A stretch of 64,000 bases of DNA from Trichomonas vaginalis G3 (taxonomy: Eukaryota; Parabasalia; Trichomonadida; Trichomonadidae). Shown here piece after piece: positions 9,758 through 20,151 of this stretch; the stretch's first letter is position 1, and every line of letters starts with the position of its first letter. The stretch spans positions 4,435,797 to 4,499,796 of the forward strand of contig NC_067204.1 in assembly GCF_026262505.1 (NCBI RefSeq), written 5' to 3'. The position numbers were made by a program, and so were the translations under genes. The notes under the pieces are model-generated. The model worked only from the letters and a program-made list of their open reading frames with translations. It ran no database searches and was not told the origin of the DNA.

Positions 9758-10094
9758 GAATGAACTATAAACGTTTTTTGTTTTCTATATATACTTTTTT
9801 GTCCAACGGTAAAACTTTTTACACAACGGTTTTTGAGAGTCGTCGCCGTTGACTTTTTTGTAGAGCACTCAAAATAGTATAACTTTGTCCGGACAAGTAA
9901 GGGTCTATCGTCGCTACAGGAAAAGTTACGGGCGTTCCAAGGAAGTATACTTTGAGAAGCCTTTTCCCCCTTATAGAATGAGATAAGACGGTTATTTTAC
10001 AAAACTAACAACATTTTGACCGAGTAGTTTTTTGTGCTGAACAAAAAGTGTCATATAAACATCTGTCAAAAACCGCTTTTTAACTTCACTTAAA
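9690..10094. promoter_or_regulatory. Divergent control region of element 1 (left)
   Basis: About 400 bp without a gene, between divergently read genes. It contains the right part of the inverted repeat and a cluster of AACGGT/CAACGG words on both strands between 9797 and 9845. Trichomonads have many Myb factors that bind such cores (general knowledge). A promoter role is inferred from position only. Confidence 0.45.
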
Positions 10095-10994
10095 ATGCCA
10101 CGTAAGCTACGTAAGAATATACGTAAGAGGAAGGGAGCATTGAAACATCCAATAGTAAAACTGACACCACAACAACAGTTGCAACAACAAATGATGAATG
10201 ACCCCACTATGTTGCAACAAATGTCAAGCAACCCTATGCTTTTAAACCGAGTTATTGGTGCACAGAGTGGAGGTTTAAGAGCGGCACTTTTAGCGAAAAT
10301 GGCAGGCTATGGTGGAGCTGCAGACGGAACAGCTTATAACCCTCAAAGTCAAATGAATTTGAGTTCACTCAAAAATCAAATAACAGATGTCAAAAAGTCA
10401 AACATAGACATACAGAAACAAATAAGTGAAAACGAAAAGAAACTAGAATATGACAGACACACAAAGAAACTCAATGAGTTAAACGTAGAGAAAAAGAAGA
10501 AAGAAGAACAACTGAAAGAACTAAGTACAGAGGAATATGCGAAAAAAGTGTCAGAAAAAGCAGCAGAAGTAGCAAAAATGGAACAAGATGTTATAAATTT
10601 GAAAAACCATACTACTCAATATAAAGTACTGAAAGATGAAGAAATAAAACAAAAAGCCCTGAAGACATATATGGATAGCGATGAGTATAAAAAAGAAGTT
10701 GAAGCAAATGTAAAGGCAGAAAAACTTTTACAGTTGCAAAACCAAACCGTACAGTATGAAAACTTAGCACAAGAAAGTAAAAATAACGACGCAGCCATGC
10801 AAAAGGCAATGAAAAGTGCAGATATTATAAAAGCTAATAATGACTGGTTAGATGCCCAAGCCAACGCTAAAGCAGCCCAACTTATAGGGTCAATAAGGAC
10901 AAAAATACAAGCGGATGAAGACAGTTCAAATGAAGCTTTAATGAATGCTGACTTTAAGAATGCCTTCGAAGCTCTTCATAGTAATGAAAACTAG
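10095..10994 (+). CDS. Element 1 basic/coiled-coil hypothetical protein
   Basis: A 299-residue frame. Residues 1-25 are strikingly basic (MPRKLRKNIRKRKGALKHP), followed by a Gln/Met-rich stretch (25-60), a Gly/Ala-rich link, then a long Lys/Glu/Gln coiled coil (100-250). The basic head recalls DNA-condensing core proteins of adenovirus-like virions, but this is only a composition argument. It is the first gene of the plus-strand virion block. Coding-like sequence continues downstream in a decayed region. Confidence 0.6.
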   Translation: MPRKLRKNIRKRKGALKHPIVKLTPQQQLQQQMMNDPTMLQQMSSNPMLLNRVIGAQSGGLRAALLAKMAGYGGAADGTAYNPQSQMNLSSLKNQITDVKKSNIDIQKQISENEKKLEYDRHTKKLNELNVEKKKKEEQLKELSTEEYAKKVSEKAAEVAKMEQDVINLKNHTTQYKVLKDEEIKQKALKTYMDSDEYKKEVEANVKAEKLLQLQNQTVQYENLAQESKNNDAAMQKAMKSADIIKANNDWLDAQANAKAAQLIGSIRTKIQADEDSSNEALMNADFKNAFEALHSNEN

Positions 10995-11116
10995 TGAAGA
11001 CTTCCATCTGGAAAGAAACTGAAGTCTGAAGGTTTCGACAACGAGTTAAGAGAAGTAGCACAAAATATGACGAAAATAACAGATGCAGCAACGAGACAGG
11101 CAGTTCAAAGTGCCTG

Positions 11117-13360
11117 ATGCCGTTAGAGCAGCTGTTGTGGAAAGTCAAGAAAAGAGTTACAACAGACCAAAACAGACCTAGTAAATGCTTTCTTAAAAAG
11201 AAAAGTCAGGTAGGACATTATGCTGCAGATGAACATATGTGCCAGCTGGTGGAACTTATATACCACCAAACCTCCAAGAGAAGCACCTGCACCAGGACTA
11301 CCTAAAACATTTACATCGTCACATGGACACAGACACAGGCATGCACCAAAACCAACACAACAACCAACAGTTCAAAATCCAGCACAACAACAACAACAAA
11401 ACAACAGTTCAAAACCCTGCACAACAACCAACAGTTCAAAATCCAGCACAACAACAACAAGAGCAAGGACATAAAGAAGTAGAGAAAAAGGAAACCAAGA
11501 ATTCTTAAAAATGCTTAAGGAAGATTATGGTTACCCAGATACTCTTGACTTTAGTGACAGATATAAAGAAGCTAGTAGAAAGTTCAAGGAAGGAAATACT
11601 GACCCGAACCTATTTAGCTTTATGGTTCAGCATCAAATCGGACATAATCTCAAACCTGGAAAATACAATCTCGCAAAGGGATATGATTTAATAGCATATC
11701 ATCCAAATGACATGAATGAATTTACTCCGAGATATTTGATGTCAGAGCTAAATGATAATTCAACTCTCTTCATGAAACGCGTAAAAAATAGAGACGGAAC
11801 GAAAGAAGAAAGGTTTATGAGTCCGGATGACTTAGATAGGGAACTTGTTAAAAACGGCCTCGGAATATATGAAATGCCAACAGATGAGGTACAAGAAACT
11901 CAACAGGAAGAAGTTCAGATACAACCAGACATGAAGAAATAGTTCAGCACAACAGCTAGAAGAGCCTGAAGGAAACGAACAAGTCTCTCCTTTGGAAACT
12001 AACTTCACAGAACTAGATGAAGATTTGGAACAGCCGAAAAATCTTGACCCTCAACAAGAGTATGAGGAGAATATGGAATCTTTCCAAGAGTCTAAGAAAA
12101 ATTCGGCTGACATAGTAGAAGAATATCGAAAAATGTTCACACGACATACAAAGACTCCAACATCAGATGAAAATATTTCAGCATAGAATGGAAGTACTGA
12201 AAGAAAATGTACGCAAATACAATAATCCTTTTTACTTAGACCATATAACGTTCAATCTTTGGCTGAACTCGGTGAAAATAAAAGGTTTAATTTCAACAAA
12301 ACATATAGAAATGAAACATTGTTTAAAGTTCATTCAGAACCTAACCAATATGGAAACAAACCTACTTTTTGTTTCTGCAGACTATGGAACTACAATGAAA
12401 TGGGGTCATAAAGCTAATCCGGATAGGTGGTTCATAAACTTACAACCTCAATTCCAAGAAGTTGTAGACGCAATGGAAGTGAATGGTGAACCAGATATAA
12501 CTGGTATTTTCAGCGCGGCTTTAATGCCATTGAAAGATATGAAAGATGCAGATATTTTGGACCAGTATGAAATGAACATGGCTGAGGGAAATATAACACC
12601 TGACGTTCTAAACATTTATCTCAAAGAACTACACAGAACCATAGAGATGGTATATTTGGTGAAGAGTTTAGAAAGAGAGTTAGGGAGAGAGAAGGAAGAG
12701 AACCTATTGTACATGACCTTGCAAACGAAAGTTTGCAAAATGTCATAAAAACTTACTTTGCAGACAATGAAATGAGAAGGGATGAATATTTAAGAAAACT
12801 CAAATGGACAGTACCAAATGAAATGTTAGTATTGAAAAACATGTTCCATGACAAAATAAACCAACTACAGAAATAAATGACGCAAGACTGAAACGTTGGG
12901 TAAAAGCTTTCCCATTCACAAAAGATATTATTGGTTACATGGAAAGAAACCAGAATGGCTACAAAAACATATATTTGGAAACAAGCTTATTCCATATGGA
13001 CAAGCTCTGTTTGAAGAGCTTGAACCGGAAACTCAGGAAGAGTCATGCAAACAATAGCGAAGACTCAAATACAAACTATGACAAAATCTTTCTAGGATAT
13101 AGGTTACCTGAGATGGGCGACCAGAGCCCAAAGGCAAAAAGGACATGGGAAATTTACAACATACTAGGTGAACATGAGGCAAAGATGCAACAACTTGAAG
13201 CAGAGGACAAGTTACCAAAGCGACACCAAAGAAGAAAGAAGAGTAGAACAAAGTGAAAGTAGTGAAGAAGTAACTTCATCTAGTGAAAGTAGTGGCAATG
13301 AAGGAAAAAGAAGAGTTAAAGATTCAGTTAAAAATCAGTCAGGAAGAAAGTAAAGCTTGG
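11117..13360 (+). pseudogene. Decayed coding region of element 1
   Basis: A ~2.2-kb plus-strand stretch with coding composition but no continuous frame; it is broken in several places. One readable part contains a stretch rich in Gln/Asn/Thr repeats (CAACAA tracts near 11360-11460). Another part (around 11511-11942) is a globular-looking domain with motifs such as DLDRELVKNGLGIYEMP. The rest is charged. No family is recognised. Its place between the basic/coiled-coil gene and the capsid gene suggests virion proteins. Confidence 0.5.
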
Positions 13361-13420
13361 TCCGAGTGGGTTCTATTATGACATATAAATCCAACTATTC
13401 TATATTTTTACCCATATGAA

Positions 13421-15031
13421 ATGTACGCCGCTCAGAATATAACGCCAACAGTTTTGGATGCCATGAACGGAAATGTTTCCGAATGATATAACGAATGCGA
13501 CAATGCCATTAGAAGGTCAGAAATAGTTCCTGGAACTTACGAATATACAACTGCTGTTTCTTATGGAAACGTAGGTGAGTTTGGAGAAGGTTCTTCAACA
13601 ACAGTAGATATTGCTTGCGACAGGTTTCATATTATTTCTATTGACAACTCATTCTTATACGTGGAACAAGACATTGAAATAAAACCTTCTGCCAAGTTGT
13701 CTGACAAGAAAGGTTGCAATGGAATTTTCTATGTCGGATACCAATATGCTCCAGAAGTTTTCATGGGATATAAGATATATTCTAACTCTGACTTAGTTCA
13801 AACAGTAACATGGGCAAACTATGAATGGTTCGCTTTGAGAAACTCAGTACAACCCACAAGCTAGAGAACAAACAGACCAGTATGCAACTATTGAGAAAAT
13901 AAGAAGACTTGACCCTAACGTTCCAGGAGTTTATGTTAACCTTTCTGGACAAACTGCCAGCAGCAGTAACCAAAGTAACTGAAACTTAGATTCCTTTGTC
14001 ATCTTTCCTCATCTTTAGGTTTCTTAAGATACTTGCCAAACTGGGCAGGAAAAATTTCTATCGAACTTACTCCAAGCAAAAATAACTTAGTCATTGCACC
14101 AACACAAGACCCATTCACTATTACAGACGTAAAGGGAACAAATCAAACGTCATTCGCCGAATTTTGCAAAGACAAAGTTGACTTAGACTTTGGTTTCTCA
14201 AACTTCAACAATGAAGTAAACTATTATTTCAATGCTGCCTGGAACTGCTTGGGACACAGTTAAGTTTACATGCGAAAATTTTGAATGCAAGAGAATAGAA
14301 AGCAGACTTGCGTCTATATGTTGGACCCAGATATTTCAAATGCTTTAGCTGCCAAATATATTGCAGTTCCACTTATGTTCCCTATACACCAAATATCTGT
14401 CAAAGACTTTGCAGGTGAAGTTGGAAACCAAAATCCAGGAGCCGCAGGTGCAAGAACAGATATTGCTTTAACAACTGCAATGAAACATGCAGATACTATG
14501 TTTGTACTGTTCAGACGAACTATAAATGACTATTCTTGTTTCTACAACCCTGGTATTAAATATCATATAAACATAGATGGCAAATATTATCCAAGAGAAG
14601 AATATTCTACAGTTGAGGATATGAGGTCATACAACTTGACATTAGATGCTATGAACTTTAACAACAACTTCACAACAACCATTAACCCTGAAATGCAAAG
14701 TTCTATTATGCCATATGTGAAAGTATGGACTCATACAGGAGGTCAAAAAACTCAATATACAAATGGAGACCGTTCAAACTTTTGGCTTGGCATTCCATTT
14801 GCTGACTCAGAAGACTTTATGGGTGGTATTTCAACTGTTGGTACAGTTCAAATACAATATACTGGTGACAGAGACGGTCCAGATGAATTGAGAGCAAAGA
14901 AGTTTACAAAACCAATAGCACTTTTCACGGAAGATGCTCTTTTGAAGATTCGTTCGATGAAACCTGCTGGGGCTCCTCAGATTGGCATAACGACAGCTTC
15001 CATCGAGCAGATTTTGGCAGCAGGTCAGTAA
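13421..15031 (+). pseudogene. Element 1 major capsid protein candidate (decayed)
   Basis: Plus-strand coding sequence resembling the double-jelly-roll major capsid protein of Polintons. The well-preserved C-terminal half shows the run TMFVLFRR, then YNPGIKYHINIDGKYYP, YSTVEDMRSYNLTLDAMN, and FWLGIPF. This pattern parallels the region around residues 360-420 of the intact capsid candidate of element 2, where TDVVLAFPK is followed by QVTIDSRNFPD and TTVGDIFF. Beta-rich composition and position before the minor capsid and ATPase genes support the call. The left half is broken in a few places. The element is a fossil here. Confidence 0.65.
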
Positions 15032-15344
15032 GTTGTTCTTGAACTGACTTCTCTCCGTCAAATATTGACAGTACGCCAGTTTTGACATAATATTGTATTA
15101 TAAACTTTCCTTTAGTAATATCTGTAAGTTTTGAAGTTATATTTTTGTCTGCTTCAAGAACTTTCACCATTTCAGTTATACCAACTTTCTTTGCTTTATG
15201 AAAATATTTAGGTTCAGCAAAGACTGCTATTCTATAACATTTTCCATTGTTTGTGTAAAGAACTATTCTGTCAATGTATTTGTATTGTTTGTGAGTATAA
15301 ACTTTGTTCTGCTTCAATTCAATAAGATATCCGAATACATCCAT
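14925..15344 (-). CDS. Element 1 hypothetical protein, convergent with capsid gene
   Basis: A 139-residue minus-strand frame whose 3' end overlaps the capsid gene end by ~100 bp. Residues 1-105 look like a genuine mixed alpha/beta domain (VFGYLIELKQNKVYTH, KGKFIIQYYVKTG); the overlapping tail is low-complexity and may be only antisense of the capsid gene. Not recognised. Its start lies 20 bp from the divergent CCG-protein gene at 15363, implying a shared divergent promoter. Confidence 0.55.
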   Translation of the reverse strand: MDVFGYLIELKQNKVYTHKQYKYIDRIVLYTNNGKCYRIAVFAEPKYFHKAKKVGITEMVKVLEADKNITSKLTDITKGKFIIQYYVKTGVLSIFDGEKSVQEQLTDLLPKSARWKLSLCQSEEPQQVSSNESSKEHLP

Positions 15345-15362
15345 CTTTTTATTCTAAGTAAA

Positions 15363-15941
15363 ATGTCATTTCCGAAAAATAGAAGCGTAAGTGTTTCAAA
15401 AGGTTTAATGGCGGTGGCAGATGTGAAGTTAAATTCACCAACTCAAACAAACAGTCAAAGTGTTATTGTCAATGTCAAAGACAGAGATGTTGAAGTGGGG
15501 AAACCATACGAAGACGAAGATGGTATAACAATTGTTCCTGTAAAAGAACCAACATATCCTGAAGTTAACAGAGACTTAAGTTCTGTTGCAGATATTCGAA
15601 ACGACTACCAACAACTGAAAGACAAACTTCAAACTCAGGAGAAGATTTGTCAAGCTTTAAGTATAATGTTAAACTTGGTCGAACACAACCCTGTAAAAGT
15701 GAACTCATATGTCATTGCACCTCATGAAGTTTTGAAAGAACTATTGAAACTTTTGACAGAGGCAGACGATATAAACATCAAAGAAATAGAACCCGACATT
15801 GGTTGCTGTGGTGTTTCATATAATGTCATTGACAAGATATACGTTATGAAAGGAGGTGAAACGTTGAACTTAAAATATAGTTTCCCAGACGTTATAAAAA
15901 TATTTGACGACCACATCATTTCATTAAAATTTATTTGCTAA
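15363..15941 (+). CDS. Conserved Polinton CCG-motif protein (element 1)
   Basis: A 192-residue protein; the start MSFPKNRSV at 15363 is preferred because upstream in-frame sequence is antisense to the neighbouring gene. The N-terminal ~80 residues are disordered; a helix follows (IRNDYQQLKDKLQTQEKI), then a domain with the phrase DIGCCGVSYNVIDKIYV and a closing segment SFPDVIKIFDDHIISLKFI. The same layout occurs in element 2 (56762-57463), where the phrase is DEVSCCGTVAKINPIKDI, so this is a conserved Polinton gene of unknown role. It lies 4 bp before the minor capsid gene, so a virion role is plausible. Confidence 0.75.
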   Translation: MSFPKNRSVSVSKGLMAVADVKLNSPTQTNSQSVIVNVKDRDVEVGKPYEDEDGITIVPVKEPTYPEVNRDLSSVADIRNDYQQLKDKLQTQEKICQALSIMLNLVEHNPVKVNSYVIAPHEVLKELLKLLTEADDINIKEIEPDIGCCGVSYNVIDKIYVMKGGETLNLKYSFPDVIKIFDDHIISLKFIC

Positions 15942-15945
15942 GTAA

Positions 15946-16743
15946 ATGGCAGAAGACATAATGGTTTATACTATTACGACTAAAAACCCTGAGTCATATA
16001 ATTCTATAACAACAAACTTACAAAGTCCTCAAGGACGATATTGTAAACTAACCTTAAACACAATGACGACTAAAGCCTGTTTTGCTCTTTTGACACCAGA
16101 AGACTTTATTGTTGTGAATGGTAAAAAATACTCCTTTGAAGATACTTACTCAGATATACCACCAACAGGTTTTGTTGACTTATTTAATACTTTAAGTACG
16201 GGTGTAACATGTGCTGCAACTAGAGCAGGTTTCATTATGTTTGGATGTCCGACTGAGTTTACTATAAACGATATGAGCTATAATACAAAACTTATTTCTG
16301 GTTTTTACTACCAACAGTTTCCTATAACAGGAAAAGGTGTCATACAAGGAATGTCTATTCCATTGACATTAAGCACACCAATCTTATATATTGTTTCAAA
16401 CTTAGGTTCAAAGTGTTATTCGAATGTCGACAGAAACTATTATGACCAAAAGATACTTATGCGTATAAACAATACTTTCTCTGCTGGTTTGCCTATTGTT
16501 CATTCGAATGCAGAAGTTTCAACCTTAGTGAACTCAAACACTTTGGCAAGTATAACGTTGACATTAGTTGACGCAAACTTTGTTCCTGTAAAACTTTTAT
16601 GTCCTATGTATTTGTCAATGACGGCAGAAAGTTTCGAATTGGAAGATGCAACTGGTGAAAGTATTGTATTACAAGAACAACTTCAACAACAAATAGCTCA
16701 AGAACAACAAATGCAACAAATGGAACAACAAAGTCAAGAATAA
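15946..16743 (+). CDS. Minor capsid (penton-like) protein candidate, element 1
   Basis: A 265-residue beta-rich protein with regular strand-turn alternation and very few charged residues until a Gln-rich tail (LQQQIAQEQQMQQMEQQ). Composition, size and position between the capsid and helicase genes fit the single-jelly-roll minor capsid protein of Polintons. Element 2 has a similar protein (55557-56267): both share ILxRINxTFSxGxP-like and SITLTLVDANF/IKFRITDLFD-like runs near the C-terminus. Assignment is by pattern; a structure comparison would decide. The gene begins four bases after the CCG-protein stop. Confidence 0.6.
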   Translation: MAEDIMVYTITTKNPESYNSITTNLQSPQGRYCKLTLNTMTTKACFALLTPEDFIVVNGKKYSFEDTYSDIPPTGFVDLFNTLSTGVTCAATRAGFIMFGCPTEFTINDMSYNTKLISGFYYQQFPITGKGVIQGMSIPLTLSTPILYIVSNLGSKCYSNVDRNYYDQKILMRINNTFSAGLPIVHSNAEVSTLVNSNTLASITLTLVDANFVPVKLLCPMYLSMTAESFELEDATGESIVLQEQLQQQIAQEQQMQQMEQQSQE

Positions 16744-16772
16744 AAAAATAATATTTTTTTATTCTTATAAAA

Positions 16773-18008
16773 ATGTACAGAATAGATGTTTCAGATTTTT
16801 ATGACTTCCAAGCATTCAGAAATATGTGTCCATTTAGAGACTATAACAAAGCAGTCGAGAATTTGAAACGTTTAGTCATTTATGTTGACTCTGCCCCAGA
16901 ATGTTATGTCATGAAAGAATGGGATGTTGTCTTTAACAAACCAAGAGCAACAATAGTTTCAGAACAAGAATGTAGACAGAAACTTAAGAAAATAAAAGTC
17001 GTACAAGTTGGCATGAAGATGTTAGATGCTTGGGATATCTTATTGTCAAAACTTGAAGATTTTTCAGTTCGTGGTATAAAGTTTTATACACCTTCTCCAA
17101 ACTTCTATTCTATCTTCACTGGATATAAATATGAACAAGTAGAATGGAAAGAAAATATTATAGAAGCTTGGTTAGACCATGTCAAAGAAATTATATGCAA
17201 TGGAAACGAAAAGGTTTATGAGTATATCTTATGTTGGTTTGCAAACATCTTACAACATCCAAGTGCTAAAAATGAAACTGCTCTCATTATAATTGGAAAA
17301 CAAGGAACAGGTAAGAACACATTCTTTACAGATATTTTGTGCAAACTGTTAGAAGGTTATTCGAATCCGAATATGACAAACTTAGAAAACATCTGTGGCA
17401 AGTTTAACTCCTCAATAGAGAATATGAAACTTATAGTTTGCAATGAACTTCAAAGTATAGATACAACAAAAGTTTTGAACTCAGATGCTTTGAAGAGTCT
17501 TATAACAGACAAAGTTGGAGTTGTTGAAAGAAAGTATAAAGACCAAAGAGTTTGTGAGAATGTTGCAAACTTCATTATGGTTTCAAACAATGCTGTTCCG
17601 ATGAAGTTAGAAAGTTCTGACAGAAGATATGTAGTTGTCAGAACGTCAGATTCTCATATGCAAGATACAGAATATTTTGACGCTTTGTCAGAATGTTTGA
17701 CATCTGACTTTTACAACCACTTGTTCTCATATTTCATGACATTAGATATTTCTAACTTCAATCCAAGACAAATTCCACATACCGAAGAGAGACAAACATT
17801 GTTAGAAGCAAACAAGAGTGTATATGAACTGTTCATAGAAGAAAGCGACTTTGTGTCATTAGATGAAAGGTCTTTATATGATGAATATAAACAATATTGT
17901 CAAGAATATGGTTATATGGCAGCTTCTAAACGTACATTCTTGGCAAATGTCAAAAGTCTTTTAGATGTTCAGAATGGTGTATATACAAAGAAAAATTTTT
18001 CTGAGTAA
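16773..18008 (+). CDS. SF3-type helicase of element 1
   Basis: A 411-residue protein with a superfamily 3 helicase core. Walker A is IIIGKQGTGKNTFF near residues 172-185, Walker B is KLIVCNELQS near 220, sensor 1 is NFIMVSNNAVPMKLE near 268, and an arginine-rich SDRRYVVVR follows. This matches the D5-like primase-helicase group of DNA viruses, which unwinds DNA at replication forks. Residues 1-150 have no clear primase motifs, unlike the element 2 homologue. The core is very similar to the element 2 protein (GLQGTGKNRFTDIISELL). A C-terminal winged-helix-like part ends the protein. Reads whole. Confidence 0.85.
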   Translation: MYRIDVSDFYDFQAFRNMCPFRDYNKAVENLKRLVIYVDSAPECYVMKEWDVVFNKPRATIVSEQECRQKLKKIKVVQVGMKMLDAWDILLSKLEDFSVRGIKFYTPSPNFYSIFTGYKYEQVEWKENIIEAWLDHVKEIICNGNEKVYEYILCWFANILQHPSAKNETALIIIGKQGTGKNTFFTDILCKLLEGYSNPNMTNLENICGKFNSSIENMKLIVCNELQSIDTTKVLNSDALKSLITDKVGVVERKYKDQRVCENVANFIMVSNNAVPMKLESSDRRYVVVRTSDSHMQDTEYFDALSECLTSDFYNHLFSYFMTLDISNFNPRQIPHTEERQTLLEANKSVYELFIEESDFVSLDERSLYDEYKQYCQEYGYMAASKRTFLANVKSLLDVQNGVYTKKNFSE

Positions 18009-18044
18009 ATTTTAAAAAAAATATTTTTTTATCCGATAGAAAAG

Positions 18045-18464
18045 ATGACGAAATATATTTCAGTAAACAAGTACATGTCAGGACTTAAAGAAGAACTAGA
18101 CCCATTCACATATTTGAATGTTTACTTCTACCATTTTGAAAAGTCTTCATTCAGCAAAGTTTGGAACATCGAACCAATTAAGTTTGCTATTGTGACTAAA
18201 AATGGTGCGAAATTTGAAGATTTAGACATAGAAGGTTTGTTAACAGTCAAAGAAAGTTTTGACAGAAGGTTCTCAAACCTTAAAGAAGGCAAAGCATACA
18301 AACTTGTTATACCTTATGAACCAAAGAAGACAGACGACTATGAATATTATGAGTCTAAAGTTGTAGAAGTTCAAGGTAAATTGGGTAAAAAGCTATTAGA
18401 GTCTAAGCCAGTGTTTACTCCTAAAGAGGAAGAGAACATTGACATTGACCCAGAAATGTTCTAA
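18045..18464 (+). CDS. Element 1 hypothetical protein downstream of helicase
   Basis: A 139-residue protein not recognised, with a beta-rich first two-thirds (FTYLNVYFYHFEKSSF, KFAIVTKNGAKFEDLDIEG) and a charged, acidic tail (EEENIDIDPEMF). It follows the helicase by 36 bp on the same strand after an A/T-rich spacer like those before other genes of this element, and its stop is TAAA. A role in replication is possible from position only. Confidence 0.6.
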   Translation: MTKYISVNKYMSGLKEELDPFTYLNVYFYHFEKSSFSKVWNIEPIKFAIVTKNGAKFEDLDIEGLLTVKESFDRRFSNLKEGKAYKLVIPYEPKKTDDYEYYESKVVEVQGKLGKKLLESKPVFTPKEEENIDIDPEMF

Positions 18465-18480
18465 AAATAAAATTTTATTT

Positions 18481-18933
18481 TTACATGTCAAATTTCTTTT
18501 TCTCTGGAACTGGTTCAGGTTCTTTCTTCTCTTCTACTTTTTTTCTCTTTCTTTTCCTTCTTCTTCTTCTCTGGTGGAGATATGTCAAATTTCTCAGAAC
18601 CATATCTATGTAAAAAGTTCTTTGTCCTTTAATAGCTCATCTATTCTGTTTTCTATTTCATCTTCAAGAACAGCGCATGTGTCTTCTTTGCATTCTAAGA
18701 ACTTTTGTTGGACTTCATCTTTCCAATCGGCGTCATCTCTGTCAACAAGTCTGTCATTGACGAATTTTAAGACTGCTCTTTGTAATGTTTTATGGTTCTT
18801 GTCATATTCCCAGAAACAGAACTTTAGAACAAATTCACCTTTCTTGTTTACACTATGTAAGATTTTATGGTCGACAGATGTTTTGCTGTCAAAAAGCTTG
18901 TTCTCGAATATAGATAGCGAAATCGCTAGACAT
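18481..18933 (-). pseudogene. Decayed minus-strand gene of element 1
   Basis: A ~450-bp minus-strand stretch with coding composition, convergent with the 139-residue gene and divergent from the ATPase. Readable parts include FVLKFCFWEYDKNHKTLQ and a Lys/Glu-rich end (EKKKKEKKEKK). It is broken and no family is recognised. Confidence 0.45.
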
Positions 18934-18965
18934 TTTCTAAAAGATAAAAATTTTAATTTTTCTAA

Positions 18966-19832
18966 AAATATGTTAGAAAAAAGTTTGCTGACATTGACAA
19001 GAAATTTGAGAATGTTTTAAACAAGAACAAGAGGAAGTTAGAAAATGCTCAGATAAAGCCTATACATGAAAAGTTCTTATTTGCTCAGAATGGTATAACA
19101 GGTCTAATTGCACCACCTGGGTCGGGTAAGACTTTCACTTATCTTAAAATGGCTGCCAACAACAAGAAACTAGATGAGAAGAACCCATTCTATGAGTTAG
19201 TTGTTATTTGTTCGACTTCTGGTCAATTTGACCAAAACCGTCAATTGTTCAAAGATATTATAAAGAAGTCTAAGTTAGTATGTATAAAGGATACTGAGTT
19301 GTTAGATTGGATAAAGAAGTACCAAAGAAGAGTTTTGAAGTATAATGCTATAAATGAGTATATAAATTCTAAGTTTAAAGACCCAAATGAGGAAATGCAG
19401 AGAATATTAGAGAAGAAACACTTCAGAAACAAACAGAAAGAGATAGAATACATTTCGAAGAAATTGCAATCTTACGATTGGAAGACTTACCCTCATAGAT
19501 GTCTTCTTATCTTAGAGGATTTCGCCTCTCATCCTTTGTTAAAGAACAGAGAACAAGATATGTGTCGAATTCTTAAGAAGCTCAGACACTTTAACATCTC
19601 AGTTGTCATTTGTGTACAGACAGCAAAGAGTTTAAGTAAGGATGTTAAAAGAATACTTACTGACATAATACTTTTCCCCGGATTGTCCGAAGACGATTTC
19701 ATGGAACTTATGAAAGAGTCCATGGCAGGTAAGTTTGACAGACATGAACTATGGGAGAAGTACAAAGTCATACAAGACCCTCATACTTCTTTCAGAATTC
19801 ATATCTACGCAAACAAAGTTCAAATTGTGTAA
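18966..19832 (+). CDS. Packaging ATPase (FtsK/HerA A32-like), element 1
   Basis: DNA-packaging ATPase of the A32-like FtsK/HerA class, which drives the genome into Polinton/NCLDV-type capsids. Walker A is LIAPPGSGKTFTY near 19107-19143, Walker B is CLLILEDFASH near 19500, and the sensor-like ISVVICVQTAKSLSKDVK lies near 19590. The frame is open from 18966; the initiation codon is not resolved, because the first in-frame ATG (19149) would miss Walker A. It lies next to two ~118-bp direct repeats. A counterpart exists in element 2 (58487-59301). Confidence 0.8.
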   Translation, partial: KYVRKKFADIDKKFENVLNKNKRKLENAQIKPIHEKFLFAQNGITGLIAPPGSGKTFTYLKMAANNKKLDEKNPFYELVVICSTSGQFDQNRQLFKDIIKKSKLVCIKDTELLDWIKKYQRRVLKYNAINEYINSKFKDPNEEMQRILEKKHFRNKQKEIEYISKKLQSYDWKTYPHRCLLILEDFASHPLLKNREQDMCRILKKLRHFNISVVICVQTAKSLSKDVKRILTDIILFPGLSEDDFMELMKESMAGKFDRHELWEKYKVIQDPHTSFRIHIYANKVQIV

Positions 19833-19854
19833 ATGGTCAAGCTTGAAAATTCAT

Positions 19855-20151
19855 TATTTTTGTGCTGAATTCAATAAAAATATATTTTTAGGGTAGATGG
19901 GTATATCTAACTCGATATCTACCCTCTTTTCTACCCCAGTTATTTTATAAACGTTTTACATGGTAAACGTTATTTTTGGAATTTTGTGAAAACTCAACGG
20001 TTTGACACGTGCCCTAAAAATTATTTTACTCAGAATTTTGTGCTGAATTCAATAAAAATATATTTTAGGGTAGATGGTTAGATCTAACTCGATATCTACC
20101 CTCTTTTCTACCCCAGTTATTTTATAAACGTTTTACATGGTAAACGTTATG
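19855..20151 (+). repeat. Two ~118-bp direct repeats containing nested palindromes
   Basis: Copies at about 19855-19973 and 20034-20151 differ by a few bases. Each contains a hairpin with arms AGGGTAGAT and ATCTACCCT, and a second palindrome around AACGTTTTACATGGTAAACG. In the second copy the hairpin encloses the palindrome TTAGATCTAA. The right copy runs into the 3' end of the 312-residue gene. The spacer between copies includes AACGGTTTGACA, a word also seen near the right end of element 2 as AACGGTTTGACAG. Confidence 0.85.

Noticed and set aside
15198-15362. Hydrophobic N-terminal extension of the CCG-motif protein
   Set aside because: It is antisense to the opposing 139-residue gene; the ATG at 15363 is followed by a sequence consistent with the element 2 homologue.
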